From: Symbiodinium natans
Taxonomy: Eukaryota > Sar > Dinophyceae > Suessiales > Symbiodiniaceae
Length of the DNA: 64,000 bases
Reading direction: 5' to 3'
Assembly (NCBI GenBank): GCA_905221605.1
Contig: CAJNDS010002201.1
Location: 257,022-321,021 of the forward strand
Part shown: in pieces, positions 10,690-22,899 of the stretch
Position numbering within the stretch: position 1 is the stretch's first letter
Layout: each line of letters starts with the position of its first letter
Made by a program: the position numbers and the translations under genes
Notes under the pieces: generated by a model
Told to the model about the DNA's origin: nothing
What the model saw: the letters and a program-made list of their open reading frames with translations, nothing else
Database searches by the model: none

Positions 10690-11200
10690 TCCTGCAGGAG
10701 CCTGGGATAGGTGGCTCGATGTTGGGCAACCATGGGCTTGGTGTGGCTGCGTGTCTCTGGGCCCCGTGCGGTGCTATCCTCCAGCGGGGCAGGAGGGGTT
10801 TCGAGATTGCTCTCTTCCTCCCAGATTCCATCTATGAACTCTGCATCAAGCACAGGCAAGTGTGTGCTGCAGAATCCTGGCCCGCACCCTTCGCAGCGTT
10901 CTCGGGCATGCCAGCCCCTGGCAAGTCCTCCCAAGCCATTCTGATTTGGCTCTAAGTGCTTCTAGCCTGGTAGTGCAGAACCACAAGCTGTGGCAACACT
11001 TGAGCCGATCCTGCTTTAGGACTGCTAGGCGTAGGTCCCCGCCTCGGCAGGGTCCTGCTTTGGGATGTCCTCTGCTGAGTCTTCCTCGCTGCCCTGAGAA
11101 CACAGGTGGATGAGGATCTCCCATCCAAGGCTGGGCATTAAGGACTGGACCTGAGCATCCTCGCCCGGCCCCTTCCCAGCATCCGCTTCTTTGGCCTGTC
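10690..11200 (-). CDS. Possible exons, unidentified
   Basis: Minus-strand pieces with protein-like composition: about 10850-10730 (LDAEFIDGIWEEESNLETPP) and 11200-11030 (LMPSLGWEILIHLCSQGSEE followed by an acidic stretch). No family is recognised and the boundaries are unknown. Confidence 0.22.
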
Positions 11201-11459
11201 GCGCACAGGAGACTGTTGCTTTATGGGGTGGGCATGCCGGGCAACGCAAACACGAAACTCTGCCAACTCTAACGTGCTGATTCGCCCCTGATGTAGCTGT
11301 TCCAATCTCGCTTTGCCTGGCCTGGGATAAGCTCCACTGCCTTGGCCGCGAGCAAGCACCGCCAACCATTCCCGACAAATTTACTTTTGGACGTGCTCTG
11401 GCCACTCGACTCTCGACGCTCTTGACCTGATGATTCTTGACCCTTTGAGTCACCACCCA

Positions 11460-14400
11460 GGAGCCGGAACGGTCAGGAAGAGACGGTCAAGAAGGTCAAA
11501 CTGCGCGACAGATTTATCTCGACCACGAGCTTCTAGAGACATGAGCCTCGAGCCTCAAGCCTCAAAGGTCGAAACGATCAAGACTGGGAGGACAAGGTAT
11601 CGACAAGCCAACATTGCCAACAGAACAGCGTTGCTCGCGAGTACTAGGCTTGTGGCTTCAGGGCTTCGTTGACGCCACGGCGAAGCCGGAAGGATGATCT
11701 CTCGTCGAGCCCTAGCAAGTGCAGCAGGGCTTCTAACTGGGGTTCTTGTAACAAGGAAGGGGCAAGTTGGCAGCCATTTGTAGATCCACAGGCGCTACCA
11801 CGCAGCGGGCCCCACAAGCGTGGAACAAGGTTGCCAGCATGTTTAGGTCATGATAGCCAGCTCGACTCACTCCTCCAAAAAGCCCAGCCCTGCCTGGACA
11901 ATCAGTCCACGCAACCTCAGGTGCCCACCGCGTGCAAGGCTTGGACTTCTCTACATAGCACTCATTCATTGTAGTGACAATTGCCAGGTTTCCGGCAGGA
12001 TTGCGCCAGAAGCCGAGCAAGCCCAACAGTAAAACTGCAAGGAAGGAACCAATGTTGTACTTCACCTGGGCATGAATGCGCATATGAATATGCGCAAATC
12101 ACACACAGGGGGTGGCCCCTGTGTGACCTGGTCCTTTCGGGCAGAACTTGTGAAGTTGCAGCGCCAGATTGCAATGGTTCACTCTGCTCAATGGAGCTGC
12201 GTATGCTTCCTCGTATCGGCATGTCGGAGCAGTGTGCTGATAGTCCATCACTTCGGCTTCTTCTTCTTCTTCTTCGTCTTCTTCTTGCGCTCTCTCCCTC
12301 TCTCCCTCCCGTGCCATCGCAAGCCGCCCTGCCCCCCCCCCCCCCACCCCCGTCACCAAAAAGCTTGGCAGATGCTCCCTCTTCCCATCATTTCCCTGCA
12401 ACTTCCCGGTCCGCCGTCTCTGCTTTTGAAGGGCCGCTGGATTATGGCCGGTAAATGGGTGGCCCCGCATACACAAAGCAAACACGAAAATGACCGAGGC
12501 AGGTCTTTTACCCTCTTTTTTTCATGCCTTCGGTGTCCTTTCCAGTGGCGTCCAGCGAGGTCCAGCAATGTGTGATTCACTGCCACTCATCTGACCCTCA
12601 GGTGGTTATTTATGGTGGTTTGCAAACTTGGGTCCCCATTGCGGGCTTTGGTTCACGCTTCACTCCGCCCACTGGCGGCATGACCTTCTTTGTTGTGTTC
12701 GCTTTCGCATTTCTTTCACCTTTCGGCCCCCTGTCCCCGTAAGGCCCTGGGATGGGAGGACACCCCCATGTCTGCATCTGTCTTCGGAATGGCGGTGCTT
12801 CATACATAATGCGAACCGCCGTCGCTAGCACTTTGCAACCTAGATCCAAGTGCGGGGCGCAGCCCACAGGCAGGCGCCAATCGGTCTTCCGGGCCTTTGA
12901 TTGCAAAGCATTGCAGAGCGCGCACCGGCCCAGATGAAAGTTCTGTCCTCGCAGCACCCTCGTAATGAGGGGGACCCCTGTTAGCAAGCTGCCAAAAGGA
13001 GATGACCATCACGTGCACTGTGATTGGTTATCAGAGAGCCGAGCCATGTCTCGTGCACACGGGCCATTTCGAGGGAACCCTTGGGAGCAACGCGCTCCGC
13101 CTGGTGCCCCAGTCTTGTGCCTGGCTCTTGCACAACTACTTGATGAGGAAAGTGCTTGCGAGAAGGAGCAAAGGTGACCTTCTTTGTGATTCTGTGATCT
13201 TTGCCGTCTTGTCTTTCAGCTGTGGAAATGCTCGAGCAAACAGGCAAGGGCAACGGAACTTGATTGTCGATCCTGATCTCTGACAGCATGCAGAACCATC
13301 CGACACCGGTCCGACACCTCACCTTGAAGAACCCCAACGGTTTTCTTCTCGTCCTTGTCTTAACGGCAGCTGTCAGTAGCTTCCGGACCCTTTTTTCCGA
13401 CATCTGGGCTCTATCAGCTGTGTCTTTTTTTGGCCCGGAGCCAGCGGAGCTGGGGATTGATGCTTTGGAATGCAAAAGTTCCCGATCACGGCGCCATGGC
13501 ATGCTAAATTTTCATGGAATCGAAACCCCCTGCACTTCCACTTGGTCCATCCCCGGCACAGGAGGCTTACATGCTTAAATGGCGCGCACCTGGAAACCGC
13601 CAGATAGCAGTGTACAGAATGAACCTCAGGTGGGTCTGGTGGTCTGGCATGCTCCACGCCATCACCATAAGCTGTGCCTACGGAGTCTGCAGTGTCGTGT
13701 GCAAAAATGAAGGGCCTGCGCGTAGGTGTGGCATGAGCGCGCAACGTTCGATACCCCTGAGCAGGGCCCAAACGTTACTGTACGAGGTAAACCTTGTGAA
13801 GCTCGGGCTGTTCAGAGTCATGCTTGCGAAGTGTCTTTAATCGACATCTCCCAACCCTTTGGTCAGAGTCAAAGCTCTCTGCTTGGCTTCGGAAGGTTTC
13901 GAGCGGAGATGATTGAAGGGGGCTGACACTTTACGCCCTCGGGCCTGACATGTCGCTAGTTTGCTGCCCGTAGCTTAGGCAAGGTGCTTTCAGCCAGTAT
14001 GGACCTTGGAGGTGTTCACCTAGCTCACTCTACACTTGAGTCTCGATGACTTTGCCCAGCCAGCCGAGCTAGAAGCCAGACTCAGGCCGCAAAATCGGAG
14101 GACTGCACCTCATGCACTGCATGCACTTGTTGAAGCCGCTTGCAAGCTTATCATGCGCGCCACTTTGCGGTTTTAGGAGAACGAGCCCAACAACTCAAGC
14201 GGTTGCTGCCAGTTAGCCCTGTGCAAACCAAATCTCGCCATCCATCCAAGCAAAATCTCGCCATCCATCCAAGCAGCCTGGGATTAGCTCGAGGTCTTTT
14301 CGTGCAGGGTCCTTGGTTCTGCTGGGCAGCACAGATTCAACAGCGCAGTGTAGAACCGCACGATGCTCTCTGGAAAATAAGAAAAATAGCAGTCATAATA

Positions 14401-14750
14401 CCAGTACCAAAAAGACTAGTAAGAGTAATCATAAAACTAGCAATATTTAGCCGCCTGCAACCTCAAGCACCACCTTTGTTCTCTCGCAGTTTGAGTGACG
14501 CAGGTGGTCACGGCTGCCAATGGGCCAAGTTTAAGCCTGCCCGACAAGGTCAGTTCCCAGCAATGCTTTTTGCTGGTATGGGCCGATGGTTCCAGCTCTT
14601 GCTTCTGTCATGTCGAACTCGAATGAGGCCTGGGCTGAGCAAAGAGGGTGTCGTTGAATTGACCGTGGCGTTTCACGTTGTATTACTATTGTTACTGTCT
14701 CCAAGAGCAGGAATCATCCTCTCGTGAAGGTCGCAGAAAAGGCCAGAATT
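11460..14750. other. Stretch without a supportable gene
   Basis: I see no gene I can support. Visible features are a CTT-rich run near 12250-12290, a 14-C run at 12332-12345, a direct repeat of CAAATCTCGCCATCCATCC at 14228 and 14252, and a short AT-rich ATA/CTA tract near 14380-14450. Frames of up to about 195 codons exist on both strands but carry no motif. Confidence 0.35.
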
Positions 14751-14949
14751 ATTGAATTCGTGTTCTCCAGCCATCTTTGTGACTGGAGAGCGGGAGCAAC
14801 TCATGCACTTGAATGTACTTCTACAGGCAACTGTGCACCTGGAAGCATTTGAAATTTGCGAGCCTCGGAGCGTAAAGTTTCATTTCATGCACATATTCAC
14901 CTCAGACCAAGGTAATACTCATCCCTTCTCCTGCCACTGCTCCAACAAC

Positions 14950-15459
14950 AGCTACTTGGACGGAATCCTGCGGCTCTGCTGTTGCTTCTCTCGCGCGCGA
15001 CAGGGTGGACCTGCAGCAGAGCCCATGCTAGCGGCTTCTGGCAGAGCATCTGCCCGTGCTGTGTTTGGGACATGCCATGATTCGCAGTGACCATTGACTA
15101 AATTGTGGAATGCGCACCTCGCCACTTCACTTTCCAAGGCCTCAAGTGGTGATGGCTCCATTGAGCTCGGCTGGATAAGGGAATTGCACAAGCAACTAAG
15201 CCGGGTCCCAGACTGGCCCTCAGCGTATCCACCTCCAAGCGGTCCAACTGTTTTATGTGGCTTGCTTAGTGTTGCTTTTCAGTGCTGCGATTGATATGGC
15301 GCTACAAGCTTGCCAAAATAGGACTCGGGCAACATGGGCTTTGAGGGCACGCGCCTCGTTCTTGAGCTCCAGAACCGTCTGTTTCAAGTCGCCAGGCTTG
15401 CAGTGCAGGTCATCGATGAAGATGTACATCTGACATGGGCAATGGGCGCGAACGTGCAT
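14950..15459 (-). CDS. Unidentified exons on the minus strand
   Basis: 15440-15310 reads YIFIDDLHCKPGDLKQTVLE then LKNEARALKAHVARVL, a helical and probably coiled-coil segment. 15180-15020 reads PLEALESEVARCAFHNLVNG. These look like two exons of one gene, but I recognise no family and have not solved the splice sites. Confidence 0.3.
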
Positions 15460-15765
15460 GGCTCAAACTCCCTGCTCTTTCTATTCCTTCTTCTCAGCCT
15501 TGACTTCCGTATGTATATGTGTCTCTATATATACATATATATATATATGTATACTTTTCTACATATGCACATCTCTTCTTCTTCTCTCTGCCCGCCTAGC
15601 CCCTCCCTGTTAGAGGTAAATCCCGCGGAGTGCCCGAAGATGCAAAGCCACATTTGACTGAATATCCCCCCCCTTCCATCTTCCTTCAAACTCCCTACGT
15701 AGGATTTATGTACTTGACGCCCCTTTGCAGCTTCTTCTGGGTGCCACCGATTTAATGCAGTGATT

Positions 15766-15871
15766 AACCCCCTAAACCCTTTTTTGCAGCCGGACTGAAA
15801 GCGTTGCCGGAATGGGAGCCAGGGGACATGAATAGATGCACCACTAAACCCTAAACCCTAAACCCTAAATC
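15766..15871. repeat. Interstitial telomere-like repeats (CCCTAAA)
   Basis: A short block (CCCCCTAAACCC) at 15766-15780 and a four-unit run of CTAAACC at 15844-15871. The first is followed by TTTTTTGCAGCCGGACTG, resembling TTTTTACGGCTAGGACTG after the tract near 4424. Confidence 0.85.
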
Positions 15872-16082
15872 CATCTCAGTAGCCTCACCCTGGTTTTTTT
15901 GCAAGGCATTTGGATCTGGCTCAAGGAGGTTTCCCCCCGAGTGATGCCTGTGGCGGTTCACTTGCATTCTGGTGACATCTCCATTCGGTCAACTGCTCTC
16001 TGCCTGTTCTTCTTCTTTCTTCTTCTAAGGGGGCATGAGGGGCCCGGGGGGACCCCCCGCGCGCGCGTGGGCGCGCCCAGTC

Positions 16083-16110
16083 CACGGTTCAGTCTTTGTC
16101 GTGAACCGTG
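16083..16110. other. Short perfect hairpin
   Basis: CACGGTTCA and TGAACCGTG form a perfect 9-bp stem with a 10-nt loop, just before a (TC)n microsatellite and after a run of GC palindromes. Its function is unknown. Confidence 0.55.
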
Positions 16111-16899
16111 ACACTGCCCCGATTTGTTCCTCTCTCTCTCTCTCTCTCTCTCTTTGCCGGCTATTCCTGCTTGCCAACCTCTCGCCATCCCTAACTGTTC
16201 TTCTTTGGGAGCGGGAACAGATGCGCCGGCTCTGTTGCATCCTGTAGCATCCTTTTGCTGCAAGTGTGCAATATAGTCAAACTAGATTTCAACAATTTCT
16301 AGCATTCCAGACGACTCACCTGCTTGCTTGGCAGCTCGCTAAAGCACCATGCGTTCTGACCCTGGGGACCCTGAAGTTCTCCATCGACGTTTCCGTACTA
16401 TCGTTATGTTCTTTTTGGCATTCTTACAATTTCCCGAGCAGAACGCTCATGTGTTTTTTTTTTTTTTTGGGGGGGTCTCTTCGAAAATCCTAGTAAGGGG
16501 CTTTTTTATCATCCCTCATATGGACTTGTTGCACTTGACTAAGGCTCACTCTCTCTCTCTCTCTCTCTCTTCTAGCCCTCTTCTCAATTGTACACAGATT
16601 TGAAATGGTAGTAAGAGATACAGTACGGGACAGGGGAGCAGGGTGCACATCGTCAAATCAGCCAGGCGTCCAATGGAAGGACGATGACCAGCAGGTAAAC
16701 CAGTGGCTCCGCAATCCTTCGCGTTGGCTGCTCAAAAGAACTTGGACGGCTGCAGCCAGGTGTCCAAAGCAGACGAGCAGACGAGCAAAACCACGATATG
16801 CCCCACCGGATGCCCACCGGCCTGTAGGTCCAGGAACCTTGGAGAGTTTTACGGGCTCGATGCTAGTCGTCTCAATCCGGTGCCTCTGTACTGAATGCA

Positions 16900-18820
16900 G
16901 GCGGGGAGCCATATTTATTGCGCATGCCATTGCAGTTGTTGATCTCATCTGGCGTGTAATTGTCTGGATTGAGCTCTTCATCCATCATCACTGGGTCCAC
17001 CTCGCACAATGCCAACCCACAAGCAACATGTCGATGATGACATGCAAACTTCGACATATTACGAGCCGGCTGACAGCATAGTAGTATACTTTGCCCAGTT
17101 CTTCTCCATCCCAGTCGTCGTCTGTGATGAATCCTCAGCTGCCCGATGCCCACTCATGGGGGTTTAGGGTTTCGCCACCCGCACTGCACGCACATCCAGC
17201 GCCCGTTCCGCAGGGACAAGTCGAGGTTATGGGTTTAGGGTTTAGGGTTGTAGGTTGCATCACACGCTCTCCCGATAGGTCGAAGTGCCCATTTCGCCAT
17301 CAATGTCATCAAGGTTGTACAGGAAGGTCACAGCCAAAGCATTGAAAACGACGTCCATCGGACTCTCAGACAATACGAAGGCAAAGTAGACAATGAAGCA
17401 GCACTCCTGGGCAGGGAAACTGACGACAGCTTCAGAGCAAACTCTGCAGCCTCAGGTCTTGAACACCTCGCCGCACCATCTTTGAACTTCAGAAAGTGTT
17501 CGCCGACACATCAACTCAACCCGAACTCCACTCCGTAAGGCTGTAAAGAGCTGCCAACTCTGTCTCAATGGCAGTCTTCCAAGAACTGCCCGCCAAGCAT
17601 CCAACACGACGATGCAGTTCAACACGCGTCCAACATGGAGCCAGAAGAGGTTCACATCCTTGAGGAATTCCGGCTTCGTTTTGGCCAAGGCATCCAGCAT
17701 CGCAGAGATTTTCCTCAGCATCTGCGTGATGGAAATTCAAGTTCTTGTGTGCTGCACGCCGGAAGTAAAGCCAGACAATCCGCACAGGCGAGCGACAGCG
17801 ACGCAATCCGCTCACTGTCCACGACTATCGCACCATTCAGCGTAAACATCAGTAGGAAGATCGTTGCCACCACATGCTTCGAGAGATTCGACACCTGAAG
17901 CCCCAAGCCATCAGTTAAGCTGGCAGCACGAGTTCTGGCATGACAGCCTTCAATTGGTCTAGAGACTGATGATAAGGATCCAGTGTCTTAAGGTGCAGAC
18001 GCCGTGGTTACCGCTTCCTGGAATGTAGTACCAATCTGAAAGACCAAAGTGCCAGTTCTCCCAATCCTCAGGAAAATTCTGTGATGTGCTCATGCCTGCT
18101 CAATGGCAGCAAATGGGACTCAATGCTGTTTGGCGTCCATTTTGAATAAGTTGTAGATGATGCATGCTGGCGGCGAAAGGATCTGCACGATCAAAATGGA
18201 GAACCTCACCGATCGAAAGTGGCACAGGGGTCAAGGAATGTTCCGCGCAACTTCCGGGGGCCCAGAGATACGTGGTGACAACGCAAGGGGGCCCTCTCAG
18301 CCAGGCGGCACACCAAAGTTCTGGGTCGTGAACCGGTGCTCTGGGATACCAAAGCCCCAATAACCTTTCTTTCAAGCAGGCTGCTGCAAGTCCTGCGGCC
18401 CTATACATACAGCATGTCATGGGTTAACGGTACCTTTCCAATTATGGATAGCGGAACGGAGGGACTGTGATCTAAGGACCGAAGTGTCGGGTTTCTGCTT
18501 CCTGGCGGCGGTAGGTGTTGCCGGCGATTGGAATGTAAGTGTCCGCCTCAGCACGTGACATTCAAGAAACACGCCTCTGAAGATCTGCAAGAGCACTCTG
18601 GTCAATGGTTTACCATCCCCATAACTAGAAACATGCTTTTGGGATGATGCAGGATTTCCATGGGCGGAATGCGGATATCACATGCAGATCTTGCTTGCGC
18701 CTTCTTGTCCTCGGCTGAGTACTGCATCATCTCACGGAAGTTGCTGGCATACTCAAAAGCCGTGGAGGGGCCCCCCTCGCCCTCGCCCTCGCCCTCAGGT
18801 GGATCTTCGCCCTCCTCCAT
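16900..18820 (-). CDS. Multi-exon polytopic membrane protein, family unidentified
   Basis: Ordered exon-like segments on the minus strand: 18820-18640 (acidic, then FREMMQYSAEDKKAQARS), about 18090-18010 (FPEDWENWHFGLSDWYYIPG), 17895-17780 (NLSKHVVATIFLLMFTLNGA, a membrane helix), 17721-17585 (MLRKISAMLDALAKTKPEFL, then LFWLHVGRVLNCIVVLDA), 17410-17289 (CCFIVYFAFVLSESPMDVVF then NALAVTFLYNLDDIDGEM) and 17133-17070 (FITDDDWDGEELGKVYYYAV). The last two join exactly through a GC-AG intron at 17134-17288 to read GEMGFITDDDWDG. At least two or three membrane helices are visible. The pattern of a helix followed by DxVxNALAxxFLxxLDD seems to recur in dinoflagellate membrane proteins, but I cannot name a function. 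The 5' and 3' ends are not resolved; exons may continue to about 19100. Confidence 0.6.
17158..17249. repeat. Telomere-like TTTAGGG repeats inside an intron
   Basis: GGGTTTAGGGTTTCG at 17160-17174 and GGGTTTAGGGTTTAGGG at 17231-17247 lie within the 155-nt intron 17134-17288 of the membrane-protein gene. Confidence 0.85.
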
Positions 18821-19129
18821 GCCGACATCCTGGCTACAGTGTACTTGTCAAGTTCAAGGGGCTTCAAAATGCTCGTGGTGGCAACCTGTGTTCATTCTGC
18901 ATTCGGCCAAGATTCCCTGGGTGAGTTAAGTGGCTGCGCTTCTTCAGCATTTGGTGCTTCGTGGCGTGCCTCTACCATTATCTGCCTGCAGCTGTCAGGG
19001 CGTGGGCATTCAGCACATGCTCCGCGGCATCGAAACTCCGTCCTTCTTCCCTGCCTTGCAGACAACGCGCACTCGATGTCGGCGTCCTGAGTTTGGGCCT
19101 CTGCCAGGCGCATGGCAAGAACTGTGTTA

Positions 19130-19940
19130 GTTAGTTCAGTGTGAGGCAGGGCGTTTTGTACCAGCCGTGCTGCTTCTACCCTGTTCGACCCTGCAAGAGC
19201 TGCAAGACTGCTGCAAGCAATCCGCTGTCATGTCACTGACCTTGCCTTTGCCCGCTTCAGTGCCGGGCCCAGTGCATAGCGCGCCCACTTTCTCGGCTCT
19301 CCATCAAGCTCGTTTGCTGACATATGCAGAACATCTTTTCATAATACATAGATGGGGGTGCCGGGAATCCACAAAGCCGGCTTACCAAACAACATTGACT
19401 CCCAGAAACAAAAGCTGCCAGGGCACGGCCAAACCTGTTTGCGCAAACGGAGGGGCATTCCTCAGAACGTTCCCAAGCTAAGTGGTCTCAGCTTGGACCA
19501 ACAGTCATATTCCGTCTCACGTCTTTCAAGCCGGGCGCTGAGGCTGGGGCTTTCCTTACAGACTTGCTCGCAAGGCTGGTGGATTGATGCGCTGGGCGGG
19601 CTGGGAGCCGCTTGGCATGAGCCAAAACGCTGCCGCATGCGCATATTGCCGCATGGCGCACGTGTTAAGAGAACCATTGCCTGCAGACTGCCAGCTCAAA
19701 CTTGTTCATGCCATGTCACTTTCTTTGGTGTATTAAGCTTCGGGCTTTGCATCTGGTTGCTCGCCCTGGCTTTTTGGCGCCACCTCTCTGCGCTGCTTAA
19801 CAGGCCCATGCACGTGGCCGCATGTCAGTTTTTGGTGGAGGGATCAAAGAACACAAGAAAATATTTCCATGTAACATGCAAGCTTGCTCGCCTTAGAAGG
19901 TTGGGGGAAGCAGCGGCGAGCTTCCTCGACTTAAAAACAA
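19130..19940. other. Stretch without a supportable gene
   Basis: A plus-strand frame of 230 codons (19352-20044) runs into the poly-G tract and carries no motif. I see no convincing exon on either strand. Confidence 0.35.
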
Positions 19941-19946
19941 AGGGGT

Positions 19947-20310
19947 GGGGGGGGGGGGGGGGGGGGGGGGGGCGCGGCCCTCACCCAGTTGTTGAAACAA
20001 CTGCCTTGAGGATGTCTCGGTGGCATGGTGTTCGATGGTCCTAAACGCGAGCTTGGGGGGGGGGGGGGGGGGAAAGGTGGGGTGGGGGGGGGGGGGGGGG
20101 GGGAAGGTGGGGAGGTGCAGTGGAACGGCTCGCCGCCCCCACCCTTTTGCAAACCCAGGTTGGAAGAGGGGGGCGCAGCCATTTGCAAGCACAATGCTCG
20201 TACGAGTGGCGTCAAACGATTCACAGGATCATCATAATACTCGGAGGGTTTGGAGGGGCACGCGGCCCCCTTCCTATTTGCAAAACAATGCTCGTGCGAC
20301 GCCCCTTCAT
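19947..20310. repeat. Poly-G runs and a locally repeated segment
   Basis: G runs of 26 (19947-19972), 18 (20055-20072) and 20 (20084-20103). They are followed by two related segments around 20175-20215 and 20265-20305 that share TTTGCAA, then CACAATGCTCGT or AACAATGCTCGT. Confidence 0.75.
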
Positions 20311-21135
20311 TTCCTTCCTTTCCCTGCCTTTCCCTGCCTTTCTCTCCCTTTCCCTCCCGTTCCCTTCCTTCCCTTCCTTCCCTTCCTTCCCTTCCTTCCT
20401 TTCCTTCCCTTCCTTCCCTTCCTTCCCTTCCTTCCCTTCCTTCCCTTCCTTCCCTTCCTTCCCTTCCTCCCCTTCCTCCCCTTCCTCCCCTTCCTCCCCT
20501 TCCTCCCCTTCCTCCCCTTCCTCCCCTTCCTCCCCTTCCTCCCCTTCCTCCCCTTCCTCCCCTTCCTCCCTTCCTCCCCCTCCCCTTCCTCCCCTTCTTC
20601 CTCCCCTTCCTCCCTTTCCTCCTTCCCTTTTTCCTTCCTTCTTCCTGTTTTCCCTTCCTTCCCTTGCTTCCCTTCCTTCCCTTCCTTCCCTTTCCCTTCC
20701 CTTCCTTCCCTTCCTTCCCTTCCTTCCCTTCCTTCCCTTCCTTCCTTTCCCTTCCTTCCTTTCCCTTCCTTCCTTTCCCTTCCTTCCTTTCCCTTCCTTT
20801 CTTTCCCTTCCTTTCTTTCCCTTCCTTTCTTTCCCTTCCTTTCTTTCCCTTCCTTTCTTTCCCTTCCTTTCTTTCCCTTCCTTTCTTTCCCTTCATTTCT
20901 TTCCCTTCCTTTCTTTCCCTTCCTTTCTTTCCCTTCCGTTCTTTCCCTTCCTTTCTTTCCCTTCCTTTCTTTCCCTTCCTTTCTTTCCCTTCCTTTCTTT
21001 CCCTTTCTTTCTTTCCCTTCCTTTCTTTCCCTTCCTTTCTTTCCCTTCCTTTCTTTTCCTTCCTTTCCTTCCCTTCCTTTCTTTCCATTCCTTTCTTTCC
21101 CTTCCTTCCCTTCCTCCCCTTCCTCCCCTTCCTTG
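20310..21135. repeat. Homopyrimidine tract, CCTTCCTT family
   Basis: About 830 bp of almost uninterrupted C/T on the plus strand, in three phases: CCTTCCCTT units, CCCCTTCCT units (20460-20580), then CCTTTCTTTC units (20750-21100). Open frames of 300-410 codons on both strands are artefacts of the missing stops. Confidence 0.95.
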
Positions 21136-21139
21136 CTGC

Positions 21140-22120
21140 CTTGTAGGAATCGTTTTTCTTGATGCTGAAATAACATGTTTTTCATCTTGGAAAAACTTGC
21201 CAAACCCAATCCCTCAGTTTACGCGTGCCGGACCTCCTCATCAGACTCGTCATCGTCGGAAAGCTCATCCCACTTCGTGTCATCCTGCAGCGAGCTTGGC
21301 AATTCTACCGTCGGTACAGCAATCTACCGGATCTAGCGGTGATTTCTGCTTCCTGTGATCATGCGGCCCGCCTGTGCCAGGCCTGTGTCCCCAAATCCAC
21401 CGCCCACATCGAAGTCCCGCCGCTGAGGCCTCGGAGCAAGTGAAGTGTGTTAGCTGCTAGTGCCTTGCTGCCGACACATCCTGTAAAGATGCACGCTGCA
21501 GAGCCTTCGCTCCGCAGCCTATATATTTTTACCATCTTTTCTGTGAACTTTCAAGCCCCCGGCTTGACGATCTCCGGTCCCTCCAACGGCTCCTGGCCAA
21601 ACTCGGCAGTCGGCATGCTACAAGTGCACGGGTCCGCAGAAGTCTCAATCAGAGGAATGAGATTTCTTTCTCAATGCGCATGCTGGCATGACATAAAAAA
21701 CAGTCTGAGCGGCTCCAGATTGGCAAGCAATAACCACAGGGCATACTGCGGCATACTTCGTATAGCATGTGCAAGCCAAGCAATCTTGGGGTCAAAAGCA
21801 AACTGGCATCAAACGCAGGTTTAACACCAAGGCTAAGCCTAAGATGCACATTTAAGTTTACGACTAAGACTACCATTGAAAGAATAGAGATCCACAGCAA
21901 GCTGCAGTGTGGCCTCGCGGAGGCCGGTGCTTTGCCAGGCCTTCATCAAAGCCTCACCAGCCTGGCATCGCACATCATTGCGAAGTGGATATGGAGCAAG
22001 AGACATGCTACCTGCACACTCTGTACGTACTTGGACATGCCTGAAAATACTGCCACGTGCTGCAACATGTGAGCCATGCTAAACAAGGGCTTGTCAGTGG
22101 GTGTGGACTGAAGGGCAACG
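21140..22120. other. Stretch without a supportable gene
   Basis: No coding exon or structured repeat that I can support. Frames of 70-125 codons are present on both strands without motifs. Confidence 0.3.
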
Positions 22121-22124
22121 CCCA

Positions 22125-22840
22125 CATTCAACAAGCAGACTTACAAACACGCCGCAACATTCAACAAACACGGGGGCGACATTCGGCACACATCACAGCC
22201 ACATGCAGCAAACACGGAGGACAAATTCACCAACAGCGACACAAACATGGCGGCAAAGCCTTTTCCACCAGTAAGCCAGAAGTGATTAGCCACATTCCAC
22301 ATGACTGGAACATCACTGCCAAGGACCGTCAGTACGTTCAACATTCAGACAGCCACATTGGCACAAACCGCAGAATTCACATCCAGCAAACGAGGAAGCT
22401 AGAAACCACCAAAATGTCCCACCAGGGAAGTGATTCTAACATTAGGAGAAGACATATTCAGCAAACACCGAAGCCGCAATCGGTAAATGACGCAGCCAGA
22501 AGTGATCAACCGCACGAGTGGAATACCTGGCCAAAGACTGCTAGCTAATACAGCCACATTCTCAGCCACATTCACCAAAAAAACAGAAGTCACACAAAAG
22601 CAAATGTCGACGCTAGAAATCACCAATCGCGCGACTGGAATATCATGGTTCGACCCCTCTGGTGAAGTCAACGTTAGCAGGACACATTCAGCAAACGCAG
22701 AAGACGCATGCAGCAAACGAGAAGGGTAGAAATCACCAACCGCGCCATCGGAATATCACTACCCAAAACCGTTAGCAAATTCGACGTTCAAAGAATCCCC
22801 GTTCGGCAAATCCTGAAGTCACCTTCAGCCAACTTGTGTC
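22125..22840. repeat. Degenerate ~113-bp tandem repeat
   Basis: At least five diverged units begin with (A/G)GCTAGAAATCACC or GCCAGAAGTGATC at 22275, 22398, 22495, 22612 and 22725 (spacings 123, 97, 117 and 113). Each has (A/G)CTGGAATATCA-like sequence and one or more CATTCAGCAAAC motifs. A poorer unit precedes at 22125-22260. Confidence 0.75.
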
Positions 22841-22899
22841 ACAGTCCAACTCCTGCCTGACCCTGTTAGGAAAATTCGACATTGGAGAGAGCCACCTTC

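Noticed and set aside
15912-15926. Possible relic of the dinoflagellate spliced leader (CATTTGG..CTGGCTCAAG)
   Set aside because: Only the last ten bases fit well, the upstream half has an insertion, and it is in plus orientation where no gene is seen. No better match was found elsewhere.
19931-21358. Open frames of 300-412 codons on both strands
   Set aside because: They consist of Pro/Ser/Phe/Leu or Lys/Glu/Gly/Arg repeats produced by the stop-free pyrimidine tract.
22125-22840. Resemblance to a CRISPR array
   Set aside because: The repeats are diverged, about 113 bp apart without short constant repeats, and the DNA is eukaryotic nuclear.
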